Positions 1-5,238 are shown, numbered from the stretch's first letter. The stretch is 5,581 bases of DNA from an uncultured bacterium (GCA_938091145.1 CALKMS010000002.1:1-5581); one strand, 5' to 3'. The notes: generated by a model from the sequence alone, not told the origin. Made by a program: numbers and translations.

Positions 1-69
1 AAACAAAAAGAGACAAACCAAAAATTTTTTTAAATAAAATTTTAAAACTAGGTTAGAATTAATTTAATT

Positions 70-1014
70 ATGAACTCAATTGAAAGCTTTAAAATTTATT
101 TCGCCCTCCGGGAAAGTTTCATTCTGGCAGGGAAATATTTATCAGTTAGTCTTTTGTTGTGCAGCCTAGCCTTATTTCTCAATTACTGGTTGAGATTCTC
201 TCGCCGCCTTTTATTTTGGTTTTCTTTTTTAGTCATTTCAGCTTGCTTCGCTTCGCTAATTTGGTTCCACTTTAAAATTAATCGAATTTTTCTTTTGCCG
301 GCTACTCAACAGCAACCTGTCCGTTTTTATCTACCTTTCTGGATTGAAGGAGAAAAACTTTTTTTCTGGGCTTTTCTCTTTTCCCTTCTATTAATCTCAA
401 GGCCTGACAAAAAAATTGAACCCTGGCTCTACGCGAGCCTAGGGGCGCTCATTTTAAGCTCTCTTATCTTTGATCAAACCTTTCTCAATCCTCTACCCTC
501 TTTTAATCGGGAAGTTTTAGAAACTTGGCAAATACTAAAAACAGCAAGTGCCTACCAAGCCCACCAATCCCTGCGCCAGTTTGGATTAAGAGCCAAGTTT
601 TTCTATAACACTATTTACATGTGGATCCATCCCCCCCTCATCTTCTTCTCTTACGCTGCTTTCACCTATAGTTTTGTTGCCAGCCTTTATTTACTTCGTC
701 GGCCAGCTGAAAAAATTGAAAAGGTAACATATTCTTTCATAAAAAAGGGGTATTTGGCCTTAACCATTGGCCTTCTCATTGGCTATCCCTGGGCGATCTT
801 TGCCTGGAAAAATGAACCCTGGTGGTGGTCACCAAAGCTCAATATCTCGTTGACGATGTGGCTGCTTTACACTGCTTATCTGCATCTGAGGATTCACCCG
901 TCATATCGAAACAATTTTCGGTGGCTAACCTATTTAAACTTCCTTTCTTTTTCCTCACTTATCTTCACTTACCTTACCACCTACTTAATTCCTGGAGTTC
1001 ATGCTTATGGTTAA
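70..1014 (+). CDS. ccmF: CcmF-like cytochrome c biogenesis protein, N-terminal half
   Basis: Predicted polytopic membrane protein of 314 residues matching the N-terminal half of CcmF/CcsA-family heme-handling proteins, which pass heme to apocytochrome c on the outer face of the membrane. Landmarks in family order: a segment like the LP-x-Y/heme-channel region (RFYLPFWIEGEKLFFW, about 85-100); the IHPPL motif with the conserved external histidine (H187); a WWD-like segment (PWWWSPKLNIS, about 250-260) aligned with the family's WWFWDPVENAS; a following histidine (H272); and an ending (YLIPGVHAYG) that lines up with the family's RSGVLTSVHAFA. The WWD aspartate is replaced by serine (S254) and the following acidic residue is lost, which is unusual. 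The ATG at 70 has no clear Shine-Dalgarno. It overlaps the next gene, which carries the C-terminal half. Family assignment is fairly sure; heme activity is not. Confidence 0.72.
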   Translation: MNSIESFKIYFALRESFILAGKYLSVSLLLCSLALFLNYWLRFSRRLLFWFSFLVISACFASLIWFHFKINRIFLLPATQQQPVRFYLPFWIEGEKLFFWAFLFSLLLISRPDKKIEPWLYASLGALILSSLIFDQTFLNPLPSFNREVLETWQILKTASAYQAHQSLRQFGLRAKFFYNTIYMWIHPPLIFFSYAAFTYSFVASLYLLRRPAEKIEKVTYSFIKKGYLALTIGLLIGYPWAIFAWKNEPWWWSPKLNISLTMWLLYTAYLHLRIHPSYRNNFRWLTYLNFLSFSSLIFTYLTTYLIPGVHAYG

Positions 1015-1636
1015 GATATTAACTTCAAGGAAACTTTGGGATACCTCGCTTTTAACGCTCACCTTCATTTCGCTTTTAATCCTCGGCTGTATCTCTCTAG
1101 GAGGAATAATTTTTAGCTGGTGGAAAAATTTAACCGAGCCTACTTGGCAAGAAACTTGGCTCTATCCTCATTATCTGAATTTAATGAATAGCTACGCTTT
1201 GCCTATGGCTTTGGTTCTGACATTTTTAACAATCCTTTGCCTGCCCAAAAGGCTCGCAAACCAAAAGCTTCTTCTTTGCTGGCTAGCAGCAACCATATTA
1301 TTCTCCCTTTTGGCTTCGATCCCTTTTGGCTGGAAAGGCTTTCTGATTTTATCTTTTGGCAGCTCTTTATTTGCTTCAGTTTCGACACTTTTTCTTCTAA
1401 TGCTTCGGCCTGAACAGTTAAAGTTTCAAAAAGAAGGATGGCTGTCCAAGCTTGGTTCCCTGCTTCTACACTCTGGCTTTATTGTTTTCATAGCTAACAT
1501 TGCTATTTTTTATGAGAGTTCAACGCCTCTAAAGTTATTCTGGATAGCTTTTGCGTTGATAGTTACCGGAAATTTTCTACTTTTCTGCCCTCAAAGCTTT
1601 AAAACAAAAAGAAAAGCTAGACTACTGCGAAGCTAA
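1007..1636 (+). CDS. ccmF: CcmF-like cytochrome c biogenesis protein, shortened C-terminal half
   Basis: Membrane protein of 209 residues (211 if the ATG at 1001 is used) resembling the C-terminal half of CcmF. After a first helix, WDTSLLTLTFISLLILG resembles the family's RE-x-LLLLNN-x-LL helix before the GTLYPL motif. YPHYLNLMNSYALPMAL resembles the family's PYFN-x-x-x-x-PLAL segment. SLLLHSGFIVFIANIAI (about 153-169) matches the family's AHLGVAL-x-x-GIA helix with its conserved histidine (H157). The family's large periplasmic domain, normally next, is absent: only a handful of residues (YESSTP) join this helix to the last one (LFWIAFALIVTGNFLLF). The start at 1007 is preferred because GGAG at 994-997 is 9 bases upstream, against 3 for the ATG at 1001. 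Either start overlaps the upstream half, implying translational coupling. It ends 2 bases from a convergent operon. Confidence 0.65.
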   Translation: MVKILTSRKLWDTSLLTLTFISLLILGCISLGGIIFSWWKNLTEPTWQETWLYPHYLNLMNSYALPMALVLTFLTILCLPKRLANQKLLLCWLAATILFSLLASIPFGWKGFLILSFGSSLFASVSTLFLLMLRPEQLKFQKEGWLSKLGSLLLHSGFIVFIANIAIFYESSTPLKLFWIAFALIVTGNFLLFCPQSFKTKRKARLLRS

Positions 1637-1638
1637 GG

Positions 1639-1896
1639 CTAATTTTTGTGGCGTTTATCGAAGAACATGAGAAAAGCCAACAATTTCTCAGGATCAGGAT
1701 TGCCAACTTTGAGCAACTCACCATTGTACATATAAACAGGCCCATCATAATTAACGGGCATTCTTTTGTTGCTGCGGTCAATGTTAATTACTTCTATTTC
1801 CACCTCGGGCATTATCCTTTTTAACCAGGAAGCTATATCAAATGCCCGAGATGACTCTGAACAGTTATCATGCACATAGATTGTAAGCCTTGACAT
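1639..1896 (-). CDS. Single-cysteine thioredoxin/glutaredoxin-fold protein
   Basis: Small soluble protein of 85 residues with a thioredoxin-like layout. The first strand (RLTIYVHD) runs into an active-site-type turn NCSES at residues 11-15, followed by a helix (RAFDIASWLKRIMP), a second strand (EIEVINID), a probable cis-proline (P53 in DGPVYMYNG), and a closing helix (NPDPEKLLAFL). The active site is C-x-x-S type: C12 is the only cysteine, so it cannot form the usual intramolecular disulfide and may act through glutathionylation-like or mixed-disulfide chemistry, or as a non-catalytic binding protein. The ATG at 1896 is chosen because AAGGAG at 1912-1907 lies at ideal spacing; upstream in-frame ATGs at 1905 and 1926 are poorly spaced. 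It follows the ArsR-family gene by about 33 bases on the same strand, so the two form an operon. Exact function unknown. Confidence 0.75.
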   Translation of the reverse strand: MSRLTIYVHDNCSESSRAFDIASWLKRIMPEVEIEVINIDRSNKRMPVNYDGPVYMYNGELLKVGNPDPEKLLAFLMFFDKRHKN

Positions 1897-1929
1897 TTCT
1901 CTCATCTCCTTATTTTTTATCGTCAATTT

Positions 1930-2205
1930 TTACTTTTTTAAAACCTCAATAAAGTAAGGACCAAAACGCTTAAGATATTCGCGATTTAAAGAGAAAAAGT
2001 AGTACGGACCAGACTTTCGTGCCTTTACCAAGCCCGCCTCTTTAAGAATGCGAAAATGATGTGATAGAGCTGGCCGCGAAAGTGAAAACTCTTCAACCAA
2101 TTCGGCACAGGGAACTTCACCCCGAACCGCTATCGTCCTCACTATCTCAAAACGCGTCTCGTCAGCTAAAGCTCTAAATATTTTCACTTTTATCTCTGCA
2201 CTCAT
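1930..2205 (-). CDS. ArsR-family winged-helix transcriptional regulator
   Basis: A 91-residue DNA-binding protein, typical length for the ArsR/SmtB family. ALADETRFEIVRTI (12-25) is the family's first helices. SRPALSHHFRILKEAGLV (43-60) is the helix-turn-helix with its recognition helix, and KARKSGPYYFFSLN (61-74) is the beta-hairpin wing. The classic metal site (C-x-C in helix 3) is not present: only one cysteine, C33 in VPCAEL, is in that region, so arsenic or zinc sensing by the usual pair is unlikely. A redox, organic or other signal is possible. The ATG at 2205 is the only plausible start, with AAGGA almost abutting it. It is the first gene of an operon with the thioredoxin-fold gene and has its own promoter and palindromic operator just upstream, suggesting autorepression. 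Family certain, ligand unknown. Confidence 0.9.
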   Translation of the reverse strand: MSAEIKVKIFRALADETRFEIVRTIAVRGEVPCAELVEEFSLSRPALSHHFRILKEAGLVKARKSGPYYFFSLNREYLKRFGPYFIEVLKK

Positions 2206-2214
2206 GTCCTTAAT

Positions 2215-2236
2215 TATTTTTAAAATTTTAAAAATA
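2215..2236. promoter_or_regulatory. Palindromic operator candidate of the arsR-trx operon
   Basis: A 22-bp perfect inverted repeat built of A and T runs (core ATTTTTAAAATTTTAAAAAT, 2216-2235). It touches the downstream edge of the -10 box and covers the predicted transcription start (near 2229) of the ArsR-family gene beginning at 2205. ArsR-family repressors typically bind such inverted repeats at their own promoter, so autoregulation is the natural reading. Caution: in AT-rich DNA, A/T-only palindromes arise more easily by chance. Confidence 0.5.
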
Positions 2237-2264
2237 TTATAACAGTTACATCAAACAAATTCAA
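2236..2264 (-). promoter_or_regulatory. Sigma70-type promoter for the arsR-trx operon
   Basis: On the minus strand, TTGAAT (2264-2259) and TATAAT (2241-2236) are separated by exactly 17 bp. The -10 is a perfect consensus and the -35 matches four of six positions. A start about 7 bases downstream gives a leader of some 24 bases before the ATG at 2205. This is the best promoter visible in the window. Confidence 0.65.
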
Positions 2265-2295
2265 GCATCAAAGATGTCAGTCAGGAAAAAATTTA

Positions 2296-2309
2296 CTTTC
2301 TCGAGAAAG
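2296..2309. promoter_or_regulatory. 14-bp palindrome in the arsR / lipid-kinase intergenic gap
   Basis: CTTTCTCGAGAAAG is a perfect 14-bp palindrome within the 230-base gap between the divergent arsR-family and lipid-kinase genes. It lies about 30 bases upstream of the arsR -35 and 127 bases upstream of the kinase start, a typical position for a regulator site. No regulator can be assigned. No convincing plus-strand promoter was found in the gap. Confidence 0.3.
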
Positions 2310-2377
2310 CTAATACTTACATTTTAAATCTTATTTGTAAAGCTAAACCATCCTCTTCTCATAGATTACAAGCCATG

Positions 2378-2410
2378 GCAATCAAGCCCCTAATTAAAAG
2401 CTTTGGTTGC
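2378..2410 (+). other. Possible leader hairpin upstream of the lipid kinase
   Basis: GCAATCAAGC (2378-2387) can pair with GCTTTGGTTGC (2400-2410) as a 10-pair stem with one G-U pair and one bulged base around a 12-base loop. It ends 25 bases before the TTG start at 2436. There is no T-run after it on either strand, so it is not a standard terminator. It could be an untranslated-leader structure or coincidence. Confidence 0.2.
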
Positions 2411-2435
2411 AAACTAAAAATGGGCAGTTAAACTT

Positions 2436-3368
2436 TTGTCCGTGGGAAAATTCAAAAAAGCCAAAGTAATACTAAATCCAGCTGCTAACCACGGAGAAAC
2501 AGGAAAGCTCGTCGACCACATCAATAAACTACTTAAACCGCACTTTGAATTTGATCTTCTAATCACTACCTATTCACGACAGGCTGAAACTTTCGCTGCT
2601 GAAACTTTTGGCTTTGACTTAATTATTGGAGTGGGAGGTGATGGCACTATCAATGAAATTGTTAATGGTATGATGAACTCAGGTAACTTAACTCCACTAG
2701 CTTTCCTTCCGACCGGTAGCGGCAATGATTTTCGAAGAATGCTTAAGATTTCAAGAAATCTAAAAACAGCAATAAAGCAAATTGTAAACGGAAAAGTTGT
2801 CCTAATTGATATTGTTAGAGCCAACAGCCGATTTTACGTAAATTCTTTCGGGATTGGTTTTGATGCCCAAGTTGCACGGCTAGCTAATCAAACTAAGCAA
2901 AATTCAAAAAAATCCGGAATACTGCTTTATCTTCAATCTCTTTTTAAAGTGCTTCTAAAAGACTACCATCCCTACAGAATTAAACTTAAAGTTGATGTTG
3001 AAGACTGGCAGGAAAAAATAATAACCCTTTTGGCCGCCAACTCCGGGGAAAGCTATGGCGGTGGATTCCTTATCACTCCTGGAGCCCGAAATGACGACGG
3101 GCTAATCGACCTGTGCTACATTGATTCACTGCCAATTTACGAAATAATCCTTAGGCTTCCTTTTGTAATTTTTGGGAAACACATTTGGATGAAGCCATTT
3201 CACATTTGCAAAGCAAGAAAGGTATGGGTAAAATCAGTTGACGGAAGCCCACTCCCTGCTCACCTTGACGGAGAAATCTTTGAGGCGGAAGAGTTTGAGA
3301 TAGAAGTTTTCCCAAAAAAGCTTCCCGTAATAGTACCAGCTAGCTTTCAGGAGGGGCAAGTTGGATAA
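2436..3368 (+). CDS. Diacylglycerol-kinase-family lipid kinase
   Basis: A 310-residue enzyme of the bacterial DgkB/YegS lipid kinase family, which transfers phosphate from ATP to diacylglycerol or a related lipid at the inner face of the membrane, recycling lipid for phospholipid synthesis. Visible signatures are VILNPAANHG (11-20), the nucleotide-binding GVGGDGT (65-71), LPTGSGNDF (91-99), GFDAQV (141-146), GGGFLITPGARNDDGLID (208-225) with the family's catalytic-region acidic residues, and the C-terminal LDGE (277-280). Length is normal. The start is uncertain: TTG at 2436 is the most upstream start after an in-frame stop at 2415, GTG at 2442 is the alternative, and neither has a clear Shine-Dalgarno. 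The gene overlaps the downstream deacetylase gene by 8 bases. DgkB-like and YegS-like substrates cannot be told apart from sequence here. Confidence 0.92.
   Translation: MSVGKFKKAKVILNPAANHGETGKLVDHINKLLKPHFEFDLLITTYSRQAETFAAETFGFDLIIGVGGDGTINEIVNGMMNSGNLTPLAFLPTGSGNDFRRMLKISRNLKTAIKQIVNGKVVLIDIVRANSRFYVNSFGIGFDAQVARLANQTKQNSKKSGILLYLQSLFKVLLKDYHPYRIKLKVDVEDWQEKIITLLAANSGESYGGGFLITPGARNDDGLIDLCYIDSLPIYEIILRLPFVIFGKHIWMKPFHICKARKVWVKSVDGSPLPAHLDGEIFEAEEFEIEVFPKKLPVIVPASFQEGQVG
3349..3354 (+). promoter_or_regulatory. Strong Shine-Dalgarno deciding the TTG start at 3361
   Basis: AGGAGG lies 6 bases upstream of TTG at 3361, inside the last codons of the lipid kinase gene. Its consensus quality and spacing identify the TTG as the start of the AcuC-type gene, and its location indicates translational coupling. 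Confidence 0.85.
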
Positions 3369-4479
3369 GGTTCTTTTAATCTATGATGAAGATATAAATT
3401 ACAACCTTGGTCAAAAACACCCGATGAATCCTGTCCGTATTAAGCTTACTTACAGCTTGATTAAAGCTCTTGGCCTAATGGAAAAACCTGAAGTAATAAA
3501 AAAACAGGCCCCATCAGCCACCGATGAAGAATTAAAAGAAGTTCATTCTGAAAGTTATATTAAAGCGGTCAAAGAAGCAGCCAAGGGGAAAAATAACTGG
3601 TATTTTGGCTTAGGAACCGGTGATAATCCAATTTTCCCTGAAATCCATGAATCTTCTGCCAAAATTGCGGGTGCGTCTCTTTTAGCCGCCAGAATGCTTG
3701 TTGAAAACAAAGTGGTCCACGCTTTCAATCCTTGGGGTGGCCTTCACCATGCTTTATCCAGCCGCGCTTCCGGCTTTTGTATTTATAATGACGTCGCTAT
3801 CGCCATTTCTTACCTCCTTAAAAAAAACAGAAGAGTAGCCTACGTAGATATTGATGCCCATCATGGCGATGGTGTTCAGTGGATCTTCTATAAGAATTCT
3901 CGAGTTTTAACCATCTCCATCCACGAGTCGGGTTATTATTTATTTCCCGGAACGGGCTTCGAAAAGGAGAAAGGCGACGAAGAAGGAACAGGTTACTCTG
4001 TTAACGTCCCGCTTGATCCAGAGGCCACTGAAGCTGACTATCTGCTTGCTATCAAAAGCTTAGTTAAGCCTTTAATTGAGGCTTTTAAACCGGACATTCT
4101 GGTCACCCAAAACGGGTGCGACAGTCTGGAAAGAGACCCATTGGCTCACCTTAAAGTTTCTTTGCCCGGCTACTTTGAAATAGTAAAAGAACTCCATAAA
4201 ATTGCTCATGAGTTTACTAATGGAAGAATCCTTGCTCTTGGCGGTGGTGGTTACGATGTTTACTACTCTGTGCCAATTGCCTGGAGTTCACTATTCGCTA
4301 ACCTTTGCCATTTTGAATTACCCCAATTAATCCCTGATTCCTACTCAAAAGTCCTAAAAAAATATTTAAATATGAACGGCCCTTTTCCTTTTTTCGGAAA
4401 TCAACCATTAAAAAAAGAAGCTTTACCCAGTACCAAGAAAATTATTGAACGCTTAAAAGAAAGTTTTTTCAACGGATAG
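3361..4479 (+). CDS. acuC: AcuC-type deacetylase (histone deacetylase superfamily)
   Basis: A 372-residue zinc amidohydrolase of the class I/II histone deacetylase superfamily, in length and layout like bacterial AcuC, which removes acetyl groups from proteins such as acetyl-CoA synthetase. All catalytic elements are visible: tandem histidines H129-H130 in GGLHHA; the DIDAHHGDG motif (163-171) with zinc ligands D165 and H167; the third zinc ligand D254 in NGCDSLERDPL; and the transition-state tyrosine Y298 in GGGGYD. SIHESGYYLFPGTG (186-199) is the family's active-site strand. HPMNPVRI near the N terminus matches the family's HP-x-x-x-R. The start is TTG, fixed by AGGAGG 6 bases upstream. It overlaps the lipid kinase gene and is co-translated with it. 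A deacetylase or amidohydrolase acting on a small acetylated substrate is the alternative. Family certain, substrate inferred. Confidence 0.93.
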   Translation: MDKVLLIYDEDINYNLGQKHPMNPVRIKLTYSLIKALGLMEKPEVIKKQAPSATDEELKEVHSESYIKAVKEAAKGKNNWYFGLGTGDNPIFPEIHESSAKIAGASLLAARMLVENKVVHAFNPWGGLHHALSSRASGFCIYNDVAIAISYLLKKNRRVAYVDIDAHHGDGVQWIFYKNSRVLTISIHESGYYLFPGTGFEKEKGDEEGTGYSVNVPLDPEATEADYLLAIKSLVKPLIEAFKPDILVTQNGCDSLERDPLAHLKVSLPGYFEIVKELHKIAHEFTNGRILALGGGGYDVYYSVPIAWSSLFANLCHFELPQLIPDSYSKVLKKYLNMNGPFPFFGNQPLKKEALPSTKKIIERLKESFFNG

Positions 4480-4485
4480 TGTGTT

Positions 4486-4501
4486 TGTTTTGCGAAAAAC
4501 A
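4486..4501 (+). other. Small hairpin with GCGA tetraloop after acuC
   Basis: TGTTTT and AAAACA form a 6-bp stem closed by GCGA, a GNRA-type loop, 7 bases after the acuC stop. No T-run follows, so on its own it is not a terminator, but it could stabilise the 3' end of the transcript. Confidence 0.25.
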
Positions 4502-4512
4502 TGCAACAGAAA

Positions 4513-4538
4513 CACTCTAGGTTTTCTAAAAAAGAGTG
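4513..4538 (+). terminator. Weak terminator-like hairpin downstream of acuC
   Basis: CACTCT (4513-4518) and AGAGTG (4533-4538) form a perfect 6-bp stem, with TTTT and AAAA inside able to extend it. It is followed only by ATTCAGTTTTC, a poor T-tract. Its place 34 bases after the acuC stop makes termination of the lipid-kinase-acuC operon plausible but unproven. Confidence 0.3.
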
Positions 4539-4556
4539 ATTCAGTTTTCAAATCAG

Positions 4557-4720
4557 CTCTTTTTTAAACCCCTCTTTTCTCCTTTTTTAAAAAATAGCTT
4601 AAGAGGAATCTTCCATTCCTCTTTATCCCATTTACTCTTTGTCCCATTTATTAAAAGGGGAATTGAAGTATTTTTCTCCTTCCTTTTTAAAAGGGGGCGA
4701 AGGAGGTCAATAAAAAATAG
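4557..4720. repeat. Repeat-rich block with imperfect terminal inverted repeats, MITE-like
   Basis: About 164 bases of C/T- and A/G-run DNA unlike the flanks. The left end (CTCTTTTTTAAACCCCTC, 4557-4574) and the complement of the right end (CTATTTTTTATTGACCTC) match at most positions. Inside lie a perfect 9-bp hairpin (AAGAGGAAT/ATTCCTCTT, 4601-4623), a direct repeat TCCCATTTA at 4626 and 4642, and an inverted pair CTCCTTC/GAAGGAG (4676-4682 and 4699-4705) around CCTTTTTAAAAGGGGG. Such runs with A/T junctions recall small dispersed intergenic palindromic repeats. A plus-strand GTG-start ORF of 64 codons across it (4536-4730) looks like run-driven noise. No transposase is present. Confidence 0.4.
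4601..4623. repeat. Perfect 9-bp hairpin in the intergenic block
   Basis: AAGAGGAAT and ATTCCTCTT flank the 5-base loop CTTCC. On the minus strand the stem is followed by AAGCTATTTTTT, giving a delayed T-run, so it could terminate minus-strand transcription coming from the small ORF at 4754-4933. It may equally be just an arm of the repeat block. Confidence 0.35.
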
Positions 4721-4753
4721 ACGCCGCTAAAAAGGTTAGTGCCAGAATGATCT

Positions 4754-4933
4754 TTAGCTTTTTAAAAGTTTTTCAAAAAAGGATTTCAAAAGAATCAGCA
4801 ACCAAAGATCGCTGCCAACTTTTGAACCAATTAACAAACTTAAAACCTTGATCTTCCAACTAAAAAACTTTTCTCTGTTCCTAACCACAAAAACTCTCTT
4901 AAAAAACCCTCTTAATGAGAATGCCCCTTTCAT
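4754..4933 (-). CDS. Small hypothetical protein, possible -1 frameshift extension
   Basis: A 59-residue ORF starting at ATG 4933 with a good Shine-Dalgarno (AGGAG, 4943-4939, 5-base spacing). The product is basic and hydrophobic: MKGAFSLRGFFKRVFVV at the start, IKVLSLLIGSKVGSDLW in the middle and WLLILLKSFFEKLLKS at the end. I do not recognise it. Near its end CTT TTA AAA AGC TAA contains the slippery heptamer T TTA AAA in the correct phase. A -1 shift there would replace the last serine with a tail (KLKIILALTFLAASIFY) resembling a membrane helix, ending at the TGA at 4709-4707, for 75 residues. A one-base deletion or sequence error is an alternative explanation. A 20-bp palindrome lies 16 bases upstream of the Shine-Dalgarno. 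The gene may be real, decayed or spurious. Confidence 0.35.
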   Translation of the reverse strand: MKGAFSLRGFFKRVFVVRNREKFFSWKIKVLSLLIGSKVGSDLWLLILLKSFFEKLLKS

Positions 4934-4958
4934 AAATTCTCCTTTAATCTGCTTTTTC

Positions 4959-4978
4959 TCGTATTATCGATAATACGA
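4959..4978. promoter_or_regulatory. 20-bp perfect palindrome, operator candidate
   Basis: TCGTATTATCGATAATACGA is a perfect 20-bp palindrome with mixed base content, so chance is unlikely. It lies 26 bases upstream of the ATG of the small minus-strand ORF at 4933 and contains GATAAT and TATTAT, possible -10 elements on the minus strand, though no strong -35 is visible. This is the layout of an operator over a promoter. The cognate regulator is unknown. Confidence 0.5.
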
Positions 4979-5022
4979 AAATTTTAAAATAAAGCTAAAG
5001 TTTCTCATAAATTGGTAGATAA

Positions 5023-5045
5023 ATTATTGAAAACACGAAAATTTT
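5023..5045. repeat. Degenerate second copy of the palindrome region
   Basis: These 23 bases match 4963-4985 at 20 of 23 positions, sharing ACGAAAATTTT exactly, and are offset by exactly 60 bp. The second copy has lost the dyad symmetry. It may be an auxiliary binding site or a decayed duplication. Confidence 0.4.
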
Positions 5046-5175
5046 TTTCTGACAGGTTGCCAAACTGTTAATTTACAACATTCATAACCAACTGTTCAAA
5101 CGATAACAACCAATTCGAAATTCATATTTGCCTGATTTTTCTTAACTAGATTTTATGATAAACAACTAGCTCTTC
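5046..5175. other. AT-rich intergenic stretch, nothing recognised
   Basis: No ORF with a ribosome binding site, no tRNA-like fold and no strong promoter were found on either strand. ACTGTT occurs at 5064 and 5091, 27 bases apart, which is probably chance. Confidence 0.4.
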
Positions 5176-5210
5176 AAAAAATGGGCTAAAACATTTGCCA
5201 GCCCCATTTT
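5176..5210 (-). terminator. Rho-independent terminator of the VCBS-repeat gene
   Basis: On the minus strand AAAATGGGGCT (5210-5200) pairs with AGCCCATTTT (5187-5178), leaving one bulged G, around a 12-base loop. The stem runs directly into TTTTTT (5181-5176). It begins 28 bases after the stop of the minus-strand gene at 5239, the expected place. The A-run and T-run symmetry could also let it work on the plus strand. Confidence 0.65.
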
Positions 5211-5238
5211 CAGACTAAAGCTGAAAGCAGTCAAATTC

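Noticed and set aside
822..1022. 66-codon plus-strand ORF
   Set aside because: Lies almost wholly inside the CcmF-like N-half gene in another frame; the gene's own frame carries the family motifs.
1203..1388. 61-codon minus-strand ORF
   Set aside because: Antisense to the C-half CcmF-like gene, low-complexity lysine/serine-rich product, no family resemblance.
1600..1660. Bidirectional terminator between the convergent genes
   Set aside because: No stem longer than a few pairs followed by a T-run was found in the 2-base gap or the adjoining gene ends.
2570..2824. 84-codon minus-strand ORF
   Set aside because: Antisense to the lipid kinase motifs GGDGT and PTGSGNDF; a shadow of that gene.
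4536..4730. 64-codon plus-strand ORF starting with GTG
   Set aside because: No ribosome binding site; its phenylalanine/lysine/arginine-rich product comes from T- and A/G-runs in the inverted-repeat block.
4980..5175. tRNA or small RNA gene
   Set aside because: No T-loop GTTCGA-type motif with matching acceptor stem; nothing beyond AT-rich sequence and the palindrome copy.
5202..5226. TTTCAG/CTGAAA hairpin near the VCBS gene stop
   Set aside because: Only a 6-bp stem with no T-run; the neighbouring hairpin at 5176-5210 explains termination better.
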